A stretch of DNA of 64,000 nt, taken from contig UQMZ01000009.1 of the NCBI GenBank assembly GCA_900542185.1, positions 29,710 to 93,709 on the forward strand. Direction: 5' to 3'. Positions 1 through 7,950 of this stretch are shown here, piece after piece. This stretch comes from an uncultured Bacteroidales bacterium. Lineage in GTDB: Bacteria; Bacteroidota; Bacteroidia; Bacteroidales; Muribaculaceae. How positions within the stretch are numbered: position 1 is the first letter of the stretch; every line of letters begins with the position of its first letter. The notes below the pieces were generated by a model. The model did not search any database, had not been told where the DNA came from, and was given only the letters and a program-made list of their open reading frames with translations. The translations under genes were made by a program, and so were the position numbers.

Positions 1-2213
1 AGGACACCACGGCATTCTTCGAGCCGGCCCTTGACTACGTGGTCTGCAAGATTCCGCGCTGGGACCTCGGCAAGTTCCGCCGCGTAAACCGTGAGCTGGA
101 ATCCTCCATGAAGTCTGTCGGCGAGGTCATGGCCATCGGACGTACCTTTGAGGAGGCCATTCAGAAAGGCCTCCGCATGATAGGCCAGGGAATGCACGGT
201 TTCGTCGACAACAAGGAACTGGTGCTTGATGATGTCGATACGGCCCTCAAGGCTCCCACCGACAAGCGTATCTTCGTGATCGAGAAGGCTTTCGACCGTG
301 GTTACACCATCGACCGCATCCACGAGCTGACACGCATAGACAAGTGGTTCCTGCACAAGCTCAAGAACATACACGACACCGACCGCCGGCTGCACTCGCT
401 CAAGGGTCTGGACGCCATAGACCGCGACCTGATGCTGCGCGCCAAGCGACAGGGATTCTCCGACTTCCAGATTGCCCGCGCCGTCGGAATGGAGAAGGAC
501 TGCGACATCGAGCAGGCAATACTCATGGTGCGCGACCGCCGCAAGGAACTCGGCGTCGTACCGGCCGTGAAGCAGATCGACACCCTGGCAGGCGAGTTCC
601 CGGCCCAGACCAACTATCTGTACCTCACCTATAACGGCGATGCTCACGACATCGACTACGAGAACGACGGCAAGTCGGTCGTAGTGCTCGGCTCGGGCGC
701 TTACCGCATCGGTTCCTCGGTGGAGTTCGACTGGTGCGGCGTCCAGGCGCTGAACACCATCCGCAAGGAGGGCTGGCGTTCCGTCATGATCAACTACAAC
801 CCCGAGACCGTATCGACCGACTACGATATATGCGACCGCCTCTATTTCGACGAGCTTACGTTTGAGCGCGTGCTTGACATCCTCGACCTGGAAACGCCTC
901 ACGGCGTGGTGGTCAGCACCGGCGGCCAGATTCCCAACAACCTGGCCATGCGTCTGGACCACGTGGGCATCAATCTGCTCGGAACCTCGGCCCAAAGCAT
1001 CGACAACGCCGAGGACCGCGAGAAATTCTCGGCCATGCTCGGCCGCATCGGAGTGGACCAGCCCGAATGGTCGGCCCTCACGTCGATGGAGGATATCAAC
1101 AAATTTGTGGAAAAGGTCGGTTTCCCCGTCCTGGTACGTCCCAGCTACGTCCTCTCGGGCGCGGCCATGAACGTCTGCACCGGCCCCGACCAGCTGGAAC
1201 GCTTCCTCACCGAGGCGGCAAACGTGTCCAAGCGTCATCCGGTCGTTGTCTCCCAGTTCCTTGAAAACGCCAAGGAGGTGGAGATGGATGCTGTGGCCTG
1301 CAACGGCGAGATCATCGCTTACGCCATCTCCGAGCATGTGGAATACGCCGGCGTCCATTCCGGCGACGCCACCATACAGTTCCCCCCGCAGAAACTGTAT
1401 GTGGAGACAGCGCGCCGTATCAAAAAGATTTCCAAGAAGATAGCCGAACAGCTCAACATCTCCGGCCCGTTCAACATCCAGTTCCTGGCCCGCGAGAACG
1501 ACATCAAGGTCATAGAGTGCAACCTGCGCGCCTCGCGCTCGTTCCCATTCGTCAGCAAGGTACTGAAAATAAATCTTATCGAGCTGGCTACACGCATCAT
1601 GCTCGGCCTCCCCGTTGAGCGTCCCGACAAGAGCGTGTTCGACCTGGACTACGTAGGCGTCAAGGCGTCGCAGTTCTCGTTCAACCGTCTGCAGAAGGCC
1701 GACCCGAAGCTGGGCGTCGACATGGTGTCCACCGGCGAGGTAGGCTGTATCGGCGACGACGCCCGCAAGGCATTGCTGACCTCCATGCTGTCTGTCGGAC
1801 TCCGCATCCCCGGCAAGAACATCCTCCTCTCCACCGGCAACGGCAAGCAGAAAGGCGATATGCTCAAGGCTGCGCAGATGCTGGCCAAAAACGGCTACAA
1901 CCTCTACGCCACGCCGGGCACATCACGCCACCTGTCGGAGAACGGCATTCCCAACACCATGGTGTTCTGGCCCGATTCGCTCGGTCAGCCTCAGGCACTC
2001 GACCTGCTGCACAACCATGAGATAGACCTGGTGATCAACCTCCCGGCAAACCATTCCGATTCGCAGGTCACGAACGGATACAAGGTGCGCCGCACGGCCA
2101 TAGACCTCAATATCCCGCTGATAACCAACGCCCGACTCGCTTCGGCGTTCATCTACGCTTTCCTCACCGTAAAGCCGGAGGAAATCGAAATCAAGTCCTG
2201 GCAGGAATTCTAA
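1..2213 (+). CDS. carB: Carbamoyl-phosphate synthase large subunit, 5'-truncated by window edge
   Basis: Makes carbamoyl phosphate from bicarbonate, ammonia released by CarA, and two ATP; first step of pyrimidine and arginine synthesis in the cytosol. The reading frame is open to the left edge (codons from base 3 read DTTAFFEPALDYVV, a CarB signature), so about 736 C-terminal residues of a family near 1070 are visible and the start lies outside. Present are the end of the first ATP-grasp half, the oligomerisation region, the second ATP-grasp half (VLGSGAYRIGSSVEFDW near base 685, RPSYVLSG near 1138) and the C-terminal MGS-like regulatory domain from about base 1810. Ten bases separate its stop from pyrC, so it is probably the upstream part of the same operon. 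Identity is very secure; whether carA precedes it cannot be seen. Confidence 0.97.
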   Translation, partial: DTTAFFEPALDYVVCKIPRWDLGKFRRVNRELESSMKSVGEVMAIGRTFEEAIQKGLRMIGQGMHGFVDNKELVLDDVDTALKAPTDKRIFVIEKAFDRGYTIDRIHELTRIDKWFLHKLKNIHDTDRRLHSLKGLDAIDRDLMLRAKRQGFSDFQIARAVGMEKDCDIEQAILMVRDRRKELGVVPAVKQIDTLAGEFPAQTNYLYLTYNGDAHDIDYENDGKSVVVLGSGAYRIGSSVEFDWCGVQALNTIRKEGWRSVMINYNPETVSTDYDICDRLYFDELTFERVLDILDLETPHGVVVSTGGQIPNNLAMRLDHVGINLLGTSAQSIDNAEDREKFSAMLGRIGVDQPEWSALTSMEDINKFVEKVGFPVLVRPSYVLSGAAMNVCTGPDQLERFLTEAANVSKRHPVVVSQFLENAKEVEMDAVACNGEIIAYAISEHVEYAGVHSGDATIQFPPQKLYVETARRIKKISKKIAEQLNISGPFNIQFLARENDIKVIECNLRASRSFPFVSKVLKINLIELATRIMLGLPVERPDKSVFDLDYVGVKASQFSFNRLQKADPKLGVDMVSTGEVGCIGDDARKALLTSMLSVGLRIPGKNILLSTGNGKQKGDMLKAAQMLAKNGYNLYATPGTSRHLSENGIPNTMVFWPDSLGQPQALDLLHNHEIDLVINLPANHSDSQVTNGYKVRRTAIDLNIPLITNARLASAFIYAFLTVKPEEIEIKSWQEF

Positions 2214-2223
2214 CACAGCGGTT

Positions 2224-3507
2224 ATGAAGACTCTGATCAGAAACGTCCGCCTGTGCGACCCTAACGGCGAGCCTGTCTCCATCGTGGTGGAGGACGGCGT
2301 GATCCGCGAGATCGGTCACGTCGGCCCGTGGGCCGGTCTTGAATTCGACGGACGCGGCCTCACCGCCATCCCCGGCCTGGTGGACGTGCACGTGCACTTC
2401 CGCGAACCCGGCTTCGAGTACAAGGAGACCGTCGCCTCCGGTTCGGCGGCTGCGGCTGCGGGCGGTTTCACCACCGTCTGCACCATGCCGAACCTCAAGC
2501 CTGCTCCCGACTCCATGCCTAACCTGCGCCGCCAGCTCGACGCCATAGACCGTGGCGCCGGAATCGAGGTGCTGCCATACGCCACCATCACGCACGGCCG
2601 CATAGGCAAGGAGCCTGTCGATTACCCGGAGTTGGCGCCATACGTCTGCGCGTTCAGCGACGACGGCTCGGGCATTGAATCCGAGGACGTGATGCGCCGG
2701 GCCATGAAGGGGATAGCCCGCACGGGCAAGGTCCTGGCCGAGCATTGCGAGGTGATGGAACTGGTGCGCGGAGGCTGCATCCACGACGGCGAATATGCCT
2801 GCGAACATGGCCTGCCCGGCATCTGCTCCGAAAGCGAATGGCGCGAAGTGGAGCGCAACATACGTCTGGCCGAGGAAACCTGCTGCCGTCTGCACATCTG
2901 CCACGTCTCCACCAAGGAGAGCGTACGCCTGATACGCGACGCCAAGGCACGTGGCGTTGACGTCACCGCCGAGACCGGCGCCCACTATTTAGTATTCACC
3001 GACGCCGACCTGCAGGACGAGGGGCGATTCAAGATGAATCCTCCGCTCCGTGCCGCCGACGACCGCGACGAACTGATACGCGGCATACAGGACGGCACCA
3101 TCGATTGCATCGCCTCCGACCACGCTCCCCATTCGGCCGAGGAGAAGGCCAAAGGCCTGCTCAAATCGGCTATGGGCGTCACCGGAATCGAGCTGTCGCT
3201 TCCTGCCGTCTACACTTACGCCGTGCGCACAGGTCTGATCTCATTCAGCCGGATGATTGAGCTGATGGCCGGGAATCCGCGCCACATTTTCGGCATCAAG
3301 GGCGGTCTGGAGCCGGGGCAACGCGCCGACTTCACTTTAGTAGACTTCAACACGCCGTTCACTGTTGACCCCGACAGGCTCGTGTCAATGGGTCACGCCA
3401 CTCCTTTCGCCGGTCTGGAACTTTACGGCAAGGTCATCGCAACCTTTTTCCAGGGTCAGAGCGTTTTCATTAATGACGATTATTACTCAGAAAGTACAGA
3501 GTCATGA
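2224..3507 (+). CDS. pyrC: Dihydroorotase
   Basis: Cyclises carbamoyl aspartate to dihydroorotate, third step of UMP synthesis. The 427-residue length and the metal-binding HVHFREPG motif near residue 56 fit the type I (amidohydrolase) dihydroorotases. Further ligand motifs are visible: an EHCE segment, HICHVSTKES with a metal histidine, TAETGAHYL, and the catalytic Asp in CIASDHAPHS. Its stop codon overlaps the start of pyrK in an ATGA arrangement, which points to translational coupling. Confidence 0.96.
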   Translation: MKTLIRNVRLCDPNGEPVSIVVEDGVIREIGHVGPWAGLEFDGRGLTAIPGLVDVHVHFREPGFEYKETVASGSAAAAAGGFTTVCTMPNLKPAPDSMPNLRRQLDAIDRGAGIEVLPYATITHGRIGKEPVDYPELAPYVCAFSDDGSGIESEDVMRRAMKGIARTGKVLAEHCEVMELVRGGCIHDGEYACEHGLPGICSESEWREVERNIRLAEETCCRLHICHVSTKESVRLIRDAKARGVDVTAETGAHYLVFTDADLQDEGRFKMNPPLRAADDRDELIRGIQDGTIDCIASDHAPHSAEEKAKGLLKSAMGVTGIELSLPAVYTYAVRTGLISFSRMIELMAGNPRHIFGIKGGLEPGQRADFTLVDFNTPFTVDPDRLVSMGHATPFAGLELYGKVIATFFQGQSVFINDDYYSESTES

Positions 3508-4235
3508 AATACACGATAATAGAGAACCGCTACCTCACGGGCGCCACATGGCTGATGCGCCTGCGCGGCGACACGTCCGGCATCACCAAGCCCGGCCAGT
3601 TTGTCAACGTAGCCATTGACGGCTGCTTCCTGCGCCGTCCCATCTCCATCTGCGACTGGGACGACAGCACCATCCTGCTCGCATACGATGTGGTGGGCGA
3701 AGGCACCGAGAAAATGTCGAAGATGCTGCCCCCGCAGGAACTCGACATACTCTGCCCTCTCGGCAACGGCTTCGACATCTCCGTTCCGTCGGAGCGTCCC
3801 GTGCTGTTGGGCGGAGGTATAGGCACAGCGCCTCTTTACGGTCTCGCCAAGACTCTGATGAACAAGGGCATCCAGCCTGCCGTAGTGCTCGGTTTCGCCT
3901 CTAAGGAACGCGCCGTGCTCCATGACCTGTTCGTAGATCTCGGACTGCCCGTGTATATGGCCACCGTCGACGGTTCGCTCGGCACCAAGGGCTTCGTTAC
4001 CGACGCCTACAAGGATGCCGGCCTTGACGCCGACTATTTCTACGCATGCGGTCCCAGCCCGATGCTCCGCGCCCTGTGCGACACCATGCCAATCTCCGGC
4101 CAGCTCAGCCTTGAGACACGCATGGCCTGTGGATTCGGCGTCTGCGCATGCTGCGCCATCAAAACCACCAACGGCCCCGCCGGCGTGTGCAAGAAGGGCC
4201 CAGTCTTCAGAAAGGAGGAACTGATATGGGAATGA
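3504..4235 (+). CDS. pyrK: Dihydroorotate dehydrogenase B, electron-transfer subunit
   Basis: FAD and 2Fe-2S subunit that passes electrons from PyrD to NAD+. It has 243 residues: an N-terminal ferredoxin-reductase-like FAD domain (RRPISICDW near residue 44), an NAD-binding stretch (LLGGGIGTAPLYGLAK near 100), and a C-terminal cluster motif CGFGVCACC followed eleven residues later by another Cys, giving the C-x4-C-x2-C-x11-C spacing of PyrK. It overlaps pyrC by four bases and pyrD begins inside its last codons, so the two subunits are made together. The presence of PyrK shows the PyrD here is the NAD-dependent class 1B type. Confidence 0.96.
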   Translation: MKYTIIENRYLTGATWLMRLRGDTSGITKPGQFVNVAIDGCFLRRPISICDWDDSTILLAYDVVGEGTEKMSKMLPPQELDILCPLGNGFDISVPSERPVLLGGGIGTAPLYGLAKTLMNKGIQPAVVLGFASKERAVLHDLFVDLGLPVYMATVDGSLGTKGFVTDAYKDAGLDADYFYACGPSPMLRALCDTMPISGQLSLETRMACGFGVCACCAIKTTNGPAGVCKKGPVFRKEELIWE

Positions 4236-5140
4236 ACCGCGACCTGCAGGTGAGCCTCGGCTCACTCACTCTCAAAAACCCCGTCATCCCGGCCAGCGGT
4301 TGCTTCGGCTTCGGCTACGTGATGGCTCCCTATTACGACCTTAACACCCTCGGTGCCATCTCGGTAAAGGGCACCACCCTCGACCCGCGCTTCGGCAACC
4401 CACTGCCCCGCGTGGCCGAATGCCCATCGGGCATGATCAATTCCGTGGGTCTCATGAACCCGGGCGTCGACAAGGTGATCAGCGACGAGCTGCCCAAGCT
4501 GCGCAATGTATATAATGGCCCGATTATCGCCAACATCAGCGGCTTCTCTGTCGATGAATACTGCGAGACCTGCCGCCGCATGGACGGCCAGCCGCAGGTG
4601 GACATCCTGGAGCTGAACGTAAGCTGCCCCAACGTGCACGGCGGCGGCATGGCGTTCGGAACATCGGCCGAAAACATCGCAAAGGTGACTTCGGCGGTCA
4701 AGAAATGCACCAGGACACCGCTGTTCGTCAAACTCAGCCCCAACGTGACCGACATCGTCGAGATGGCCCGTGCCGCCGAGGATGCCGGCGCCGACGGTCT
4801 GGTATGCGCCAACACATTCTTGGGTATGCGCATCGACCTCAAGACCAAGCGCCCCGTCGTGGCCAACGTGATGGGCGGTTTCTCCGGCCCGGCTGTGTTC
4901 CCGATGGCGCTCCGCATGGTCTATCAGGTATCGCGCGCGGTCAACATACCCGTCATCGGTTGCGGCGGCGTCATGTCGGCTGACGACATACTGGAAATGA
5001 TGCTGGCAGGCGCCAAGGCCGTTGAGGTCGGCACCGCAAACCTGATCGATCCCATGGCCTGCTACAACATGGTGCGTGACCTCCCCGCCGCAATGGAACG
5101 CTACGGCATCGACTCCCTATCTTCCATCAAACCAATCTGA
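4226..5140 (+). CDS. pyrD: Dihydroorotate dehydrogenase B, catalytic subunit
   Basis: Oxidises dihydroorotate to orotate using FMN; partner of PyrK. The frame is open upstream, but I place the start at the ATG at 4226: it follows a strong AAAGGAGG ribosome site at 4211-4218 with seven bases between, and the protein then begins MGMNRDLQVSL with 304 residues, the usual class 1B length. A second ATG at 4232 would give an ATGA overlap with pyrK and is the alternative. Visible motifs are the FMN-loop PASGCFGFG, the catalytic-loop cysteine in LNVSCPNVHGGG, and the phosphate-binding GCGGVMSADD and EVGTANL near the C-terminus. Confidence 0.96.
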   Translation: MGMNRDLQVSLGSLTLKNPVIPASGCFGFGYVMAPYYDLNTLGAISVKGTTLDPRFGNPLPRVAECPSGMINSVGLMNPGVDKVISDELPKLRNVYNGPIIANISGFSVDEYCETCRRMDGQPQVDILELNVSCPNVHGGGMAFGTSAENIAKVTSAVKKCTRTPLFVKLSPNVTDIVEMARAAEDAGADGLVCANTFLGMRIDLKTKRPVVANVMGGFSGPAVFPMALRMVYQVSRAVNIPVIGCGGVMSADDILEMMLAGAKAVEVGTANLIDPMACYNMVRDLPAAMERYGIDSLSSIKPI

Positions 5141-5156
5141 CATACAACAACATACA

Positions 5157-5867
5157 ATGAACAAAGACGTTATTATAGCGTGCGATTTTCCCGACGCTGA
5201 CACCACTCTGAAATTCCTGGAACAGTTCGGCGACCTGCGCCCCTTCGTCAAGATAGGCATGGAGCTTTACTACGGAGCCGGACCCGACATAGTGCGCCGC
5301 CTGCGCGAGCGCGGACACCGCATCTTCCTCGACCTCAAGCTGCACGACATTCCCAACACTGTCAAAAAATCGATGAAGGTTCTGGCCGGCATGGACATAG
5401 ACATGATCAACGTGCACGCCGGAGGCACCATCGAAATGATGGCAGCCGGTCTGCAAGGTCTGGAAGAAGGCACTCCCGAAGGCCGCAAGCGTCCTCTGCT
5501 CATCGCCGTAACACAGCTCACCTCCACGTCGCCCGAGGCGCTGAAGAACCAGCTGCTTATCGACACCCCCATGAACGAGACCATCGCGAAATACGCTCAG
5601 AACGCCAAGGCAGCCGGTCTGGACGGTGTGGTATGCTCGCCCCTGGAAGCCTCGATAGTCAAGGAGGCCTGCGGCCCCGAGTTCCTGGCCGTGACTCCCG
5701 GCATCCGCTATCCCAACGCCGGCGCCGACGACCAGTCGCGTGTCACCACGCCGGAACGCGCCCGTGAAATCGGCTCCGACTTCATCGTCGTAGGCCGTCC
5801 CATCACCGCCGCTCCCGACCCCGTAGCCGCTTACCTCAAGGCCCGCAAGGAGTTTGCCGGAATCTGA
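5157..5867 (+). CDS. pyrF: Orotidine 5'-phosphate decarboxylase
   Basis: Decarboxylates OMP to UMP, last step of the pathway. Although the frame is open from 5076, the start is put at the ATG at 5157, just after the pyrD stop; the protein then begins MNKDVIIACDFPDA, the first beta strand with the substrate-binding Asp. The catalytic motif DLKLHDIPNT near residue 59 and the phosphate loop VTPGIRY near residue 180 are clear. At 236 residues it is the short group I form, not the longer PyrF found in many other Bacteroidetes. It lies 16 bases after pyrD. Confidence 0.95.
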   Translation: MNKDVIIACDFPDADTTLKFLEQFGDLRPFVKIGMELYYGAGPDIVRRLRERGHRIFLDLKLHDIPNTVKKSMKVLAGMDIDMINVHAGGTIEMMAAGLQGLEEGTPEGRKRPLLIAVTQLTSTSPEALKNQLLIDTPMNETIAKYAQNAKAAGLDGVVCSPLEASIVKEACGPEFLAVTPGIRYPNAGADDQSRVTTPERAREIGSDFIVVGRPITAAPDPVAAYLKARKEFAGI

Positions 5868-5928
5868 TGCTTCGGTCCATCGGCAATTGAAACAACTTCA
5901 AAAATTCACTTTTCAGACCATATATTTT

Positions 5929-6555
5929 ATGGAAAAACAAGTAGCAAAAGCTCTTCTCTCCATCAAGGCTGTGTTCCTTCGCCCCGACGATCCCTTCACC
6001 TGGGCATCGGGCATCAAGTCGCCCGTATATTGCGACAACCGCCTTACATTGGGCTATCCCGAGGTGCGTCGCGTCATCGAGCAGGGCATAGCCGACACAG
6101 TCCGCAAGTATTACCCTGAAGCTCAGGCGCTGATGGGCACCTCCACGGCTGGAATAGCCCACGCCGCCATCGCGGCTTATCTCCTTGACCTCCCCATGGG
6201 TTATGTGCGCGGCGCCGCCAAAGACCACGGCCGCAACAACCGCATCGAGGGCCGTCTTGACCCGGGCATGAAGGTGGTTGTTATAGAGGACCTTATCTCA
6301 ACGGCCGGCAGCTGCGTCGAGACCGTCGAGGCACTCCGCGAGGCCGGTGCCGATGTGCTGGGCGTGGTCTCCATCTTCACCTACGGAATGCAGAAGGGCA
6401 TCGACCGTCTGGCTCAGGCCAACGTCACGAACCATTCCCTCTCCAATTTCAGCACGCTCGTGCAGGTGGCTGCCGAAGAAGGCTATATCCAGCCCGATCA
6501 GGTGCCTATGCTGCACAAGTTCATCGCCAACCCCGCCGAATGGCTTAAAGACTGA
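5929..6555 (+). CDS. pyrE: Orotate phosphoribosyltransferase
   Basis: Joins orotate to PRPP to make OMP, the step before PyrF. I choose the ATG at 5929, after an AT-rich stretch; the frame is open further up but overlaps pyrF. The 208-residue protein has the PRPP-binding motif VVVIEDLISTAGS near residue 111 and a flexible-loop KDHGRNN segment; IKSPVYCDNR near the N-terminus is typical of PyrE. Sixty-one bases separate it from pyrF, the widest gap inside the run, so a weak internal promoter is possible. Confidence 0.95.
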   Translation: MEKQVAKALLSIKAVFLRPDDPFTWASGIKSPVYCDNRLTLGYPEVRRVIEQGIADTVRKYYPEAQALMGTSTAGIAHAAIAAYLLDLPMGYVRGAAKDHGRNNRIEGRLDPGMKVVVIEDLISTAGSCVETVEALREAGADVLGVVSIFTYGMQKGIDRLAQANVTNHSLSNFSTLVQVAAEEGYIQPDQVPMLHKFIANPAEWLKD

Positions 6556-6559
6556 CATC

Positions 6560-7693
6560 ATGCGTCACGTAATAGAACCCACCGACCTGTCGACCGACGA
6601 GCTGCAGGAAGTCATCGACCTTGCGCTTGACATCATCGACAACCCGGCCAAGTATGCCGAAGCCTGCAAGGGCAAGAAGCTGGCCACACTGTTCTACGAA
6701 CCTTCGACGCGCACGCGCCTGTCGTTCACATCGGCCATGATGGAGCTGGGCGGCAACGTCATCGGTTTCAGCAACGCCAACAACACCTCGGTAAGCAAGG
6801 GCGAGACCGTGGCCGACACCACCCGCGTCATCAATTGCTTCGCCGACATCATCGCCATGCGTCACCCCGTGGAGGGCGCGCCCCTTGTGGCCGCCATCAA
6901 CTCCTCCACTCCGGTCATCAACGCCGGCGACGGTTCGCACGCACACCCCACGCAGACCCTGACCGACCTGCTGACCATCCGCCGCGAGATCGGTCGCTTC
7001 GACAACCTCACCATCGGTTTCTGCGGCGACCTCCGCTTCGGCCGTACCGTCCACTCGCTCATCAAAGCCTTGTCGCGCTATAAGGGCATCAAGGTGGTGC
7101 TCATCGCGCCCGACCAGCTACGCCTCCCCGCCTACATGAAGGAAGAAGTGTGCGACAAGTACGGCATCCCCTACGTCGAGGTCAACTCGATGGAGGAGGT
7201 GATGCCCGAGCTGGACGTGCTGTACATGACCCGCGTGCAGAAGGAGCGTTTCCTTGACCAGGACGAATACGACCGCGTCAAGGACTGCTTCATCCTCACG
7301 CCCGACAAACTCCGCGACGCGAAGCCCGAGATGCGCATCCTGCATCCCCTGCCCCGCGTCAACGAAATTTCGGTCGAGGTCGACGCCGACCCGCGCGCCG
7401 CATACTTCCGCCAGGTCCGGAACGGCAAATACGTCCGCATGGCCCTCATCCTCAAGCTCCTGGAATGGGCGCAGCAGCCCGACGCCGGAAATGCCGCCCA
7501 AAACAGCGCAAACGGACAGAACGGCACAAATCCGGCCCATAAGCTCGTACCTGACGATGTGGTCCGCAACCAGCACGTCTGCTCCAACCCCAAGTGCATC
7601 AGCAACGTGGAGAACGTAGACGCCTGCTTCCGTCCCGACCTCGCCAACCCCGGCAGCTACCGCTGCCTCTACTGCGAGTCCAAACCGAAGTAA
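6560..7693 (+). CDS. pyrB: Aspartate transcarbamylase catalytic chain fused to a PyrI-type zinc domain
   Basis: Condenses carbamoyl phosphate with aspartate. From the ATG at 6560 the protein has 377 residues, against about 305-310 for a normal PyrB. Residues 1 to about 302 are a complete catalytic chain: the carbamoyl-phosphate loop FYEPSTRTRLSF, the 80s-loop SVSKGET, the HPTQTLTDL segment and HPLPRVNEI. After an Ala/Asn/Gln-rich linker (about residues 303-325), the tail holds C341-x4-C346 and C369-x2-C372. These match the four zinc cysteines of the regulatory chain PyrI in order and nearly in spacing. The nucleotide-binding allosteric domain of PyrI, about 100 residues in enterobacteria, is absent. 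No separate pyrI follows. I infer a catalytic chain carrying its own assembly domain but lacking CTP/ATP control. Confidence 0.93.
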   Translation: MRHVIEPTDLSTDELQEVIDLALDIIDNPAKYAEACKGKKLATLFYEPSTRTRLSFTSAMMELGGNVIGFSNANNTSVSKGETVADTTRVINCFADIIAMRHPVEGAPLVAAINSSTPVINAGDGSHAHPTQTLTDLLTIRREIGRFDNLTIGFCGDLRFGRTVHSLIKALSRYKGIKVVLIAPDQLRLPAYMKEEVCDKYGIPYVEVNSMEEVMPELDVLYMTRVQKERFLDQDEYDRVKDCFILTPDKLRDAKPEMRILHPLPRVNEISVEVDADPRAAYFRQVRNGKYVRMALILKLLEWAQQPDAGNAAQNSANGQNGTNPAHKLVPDDVVRNQHVCSNPKCISNVENVDACFRPDLANPGSYRCLYCESKPK

Positions 7694-7750
7694 TGGCATT
7701 ATCACTGTGGTCGAAGCCCGCAAGCCCGCATAAGGATCTGCCTGCCGAGT

Positions 7751-7785
7751 CGCGGAGCCGTTCTGTTCTGCACCGGAGGGGCAGC
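7751..7785 (+). repeat. Dispersed intergenic repeat, copy A
   Basis: The 35-base stretch beginning CGCGGAGCCG differs by only two bases from 61415-61449 and shares its CGCGGAGCCG core with the cluster at 15042-15179. Its second half, CTGCACCGGAGGGGCAG, is an imperfect hairpin; the 61 kb copy has the perfect version CTGCGCC-GGA-GGCGCAG. It lies between the pyr operon stop and its terminator. Confidence 0.7.
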
Positions 7786-7802
7786 TTCGACTCCCCCATT
7801 CC

Positions 7803-7840
7803 GGGTGCGCCCCTTTCCGGGGGCGCGCCCGCCTCTTTTT
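7803..7840 (+). terminator. Rho-independent terminator of the pyr operon
   Basis: GGGTGCGCCCC (7803-7813) pairs with GGGGCGCGCCC (7820-7830) through one G-T pair, with a six-base loop, and a CTTTTT run follows. It closes the carB-pyrB transcription unit 110 bases after the pyrB stop. Confidence 0.75.
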
Positions 7841-7915
7841 CATCCTCTCCCCCTCCTTCATACCCTTAAAAAACATTAATTTCCATTTTTAAGCTATTAT
7901 ATCCCTAAAATTTGC

Positions 7916-7923
7916 TAAATTTG
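7916..7923 (+). promoter_or_regulatory. Bacteroidetes -7 box for the DUF6242-porG-uppS-bamA run
   Basis: TAAATTTG matches the TAnnTTTG consensus and sits 27 bases before the ATG at 7951. An AT-rich tract lies upstream; the -33 element is not clear. Confidence 0.6.
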
Positions 7924-7950
7924 CAGTTTGTAACCAAGAAGCACCATAGA

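Noticed and set aside
4148..4225. Upstream start for pyrD
   Set aside because: It would add 26 residues unlike any PyrD and ignore the strong AAAGGAGG site placed for the ATG at 4226.
7594..7869. Short plus-strand frame after pyrB
   Set aside because: It runs through the dispersed repeat and the terminator hairpin and has no recognisable content.
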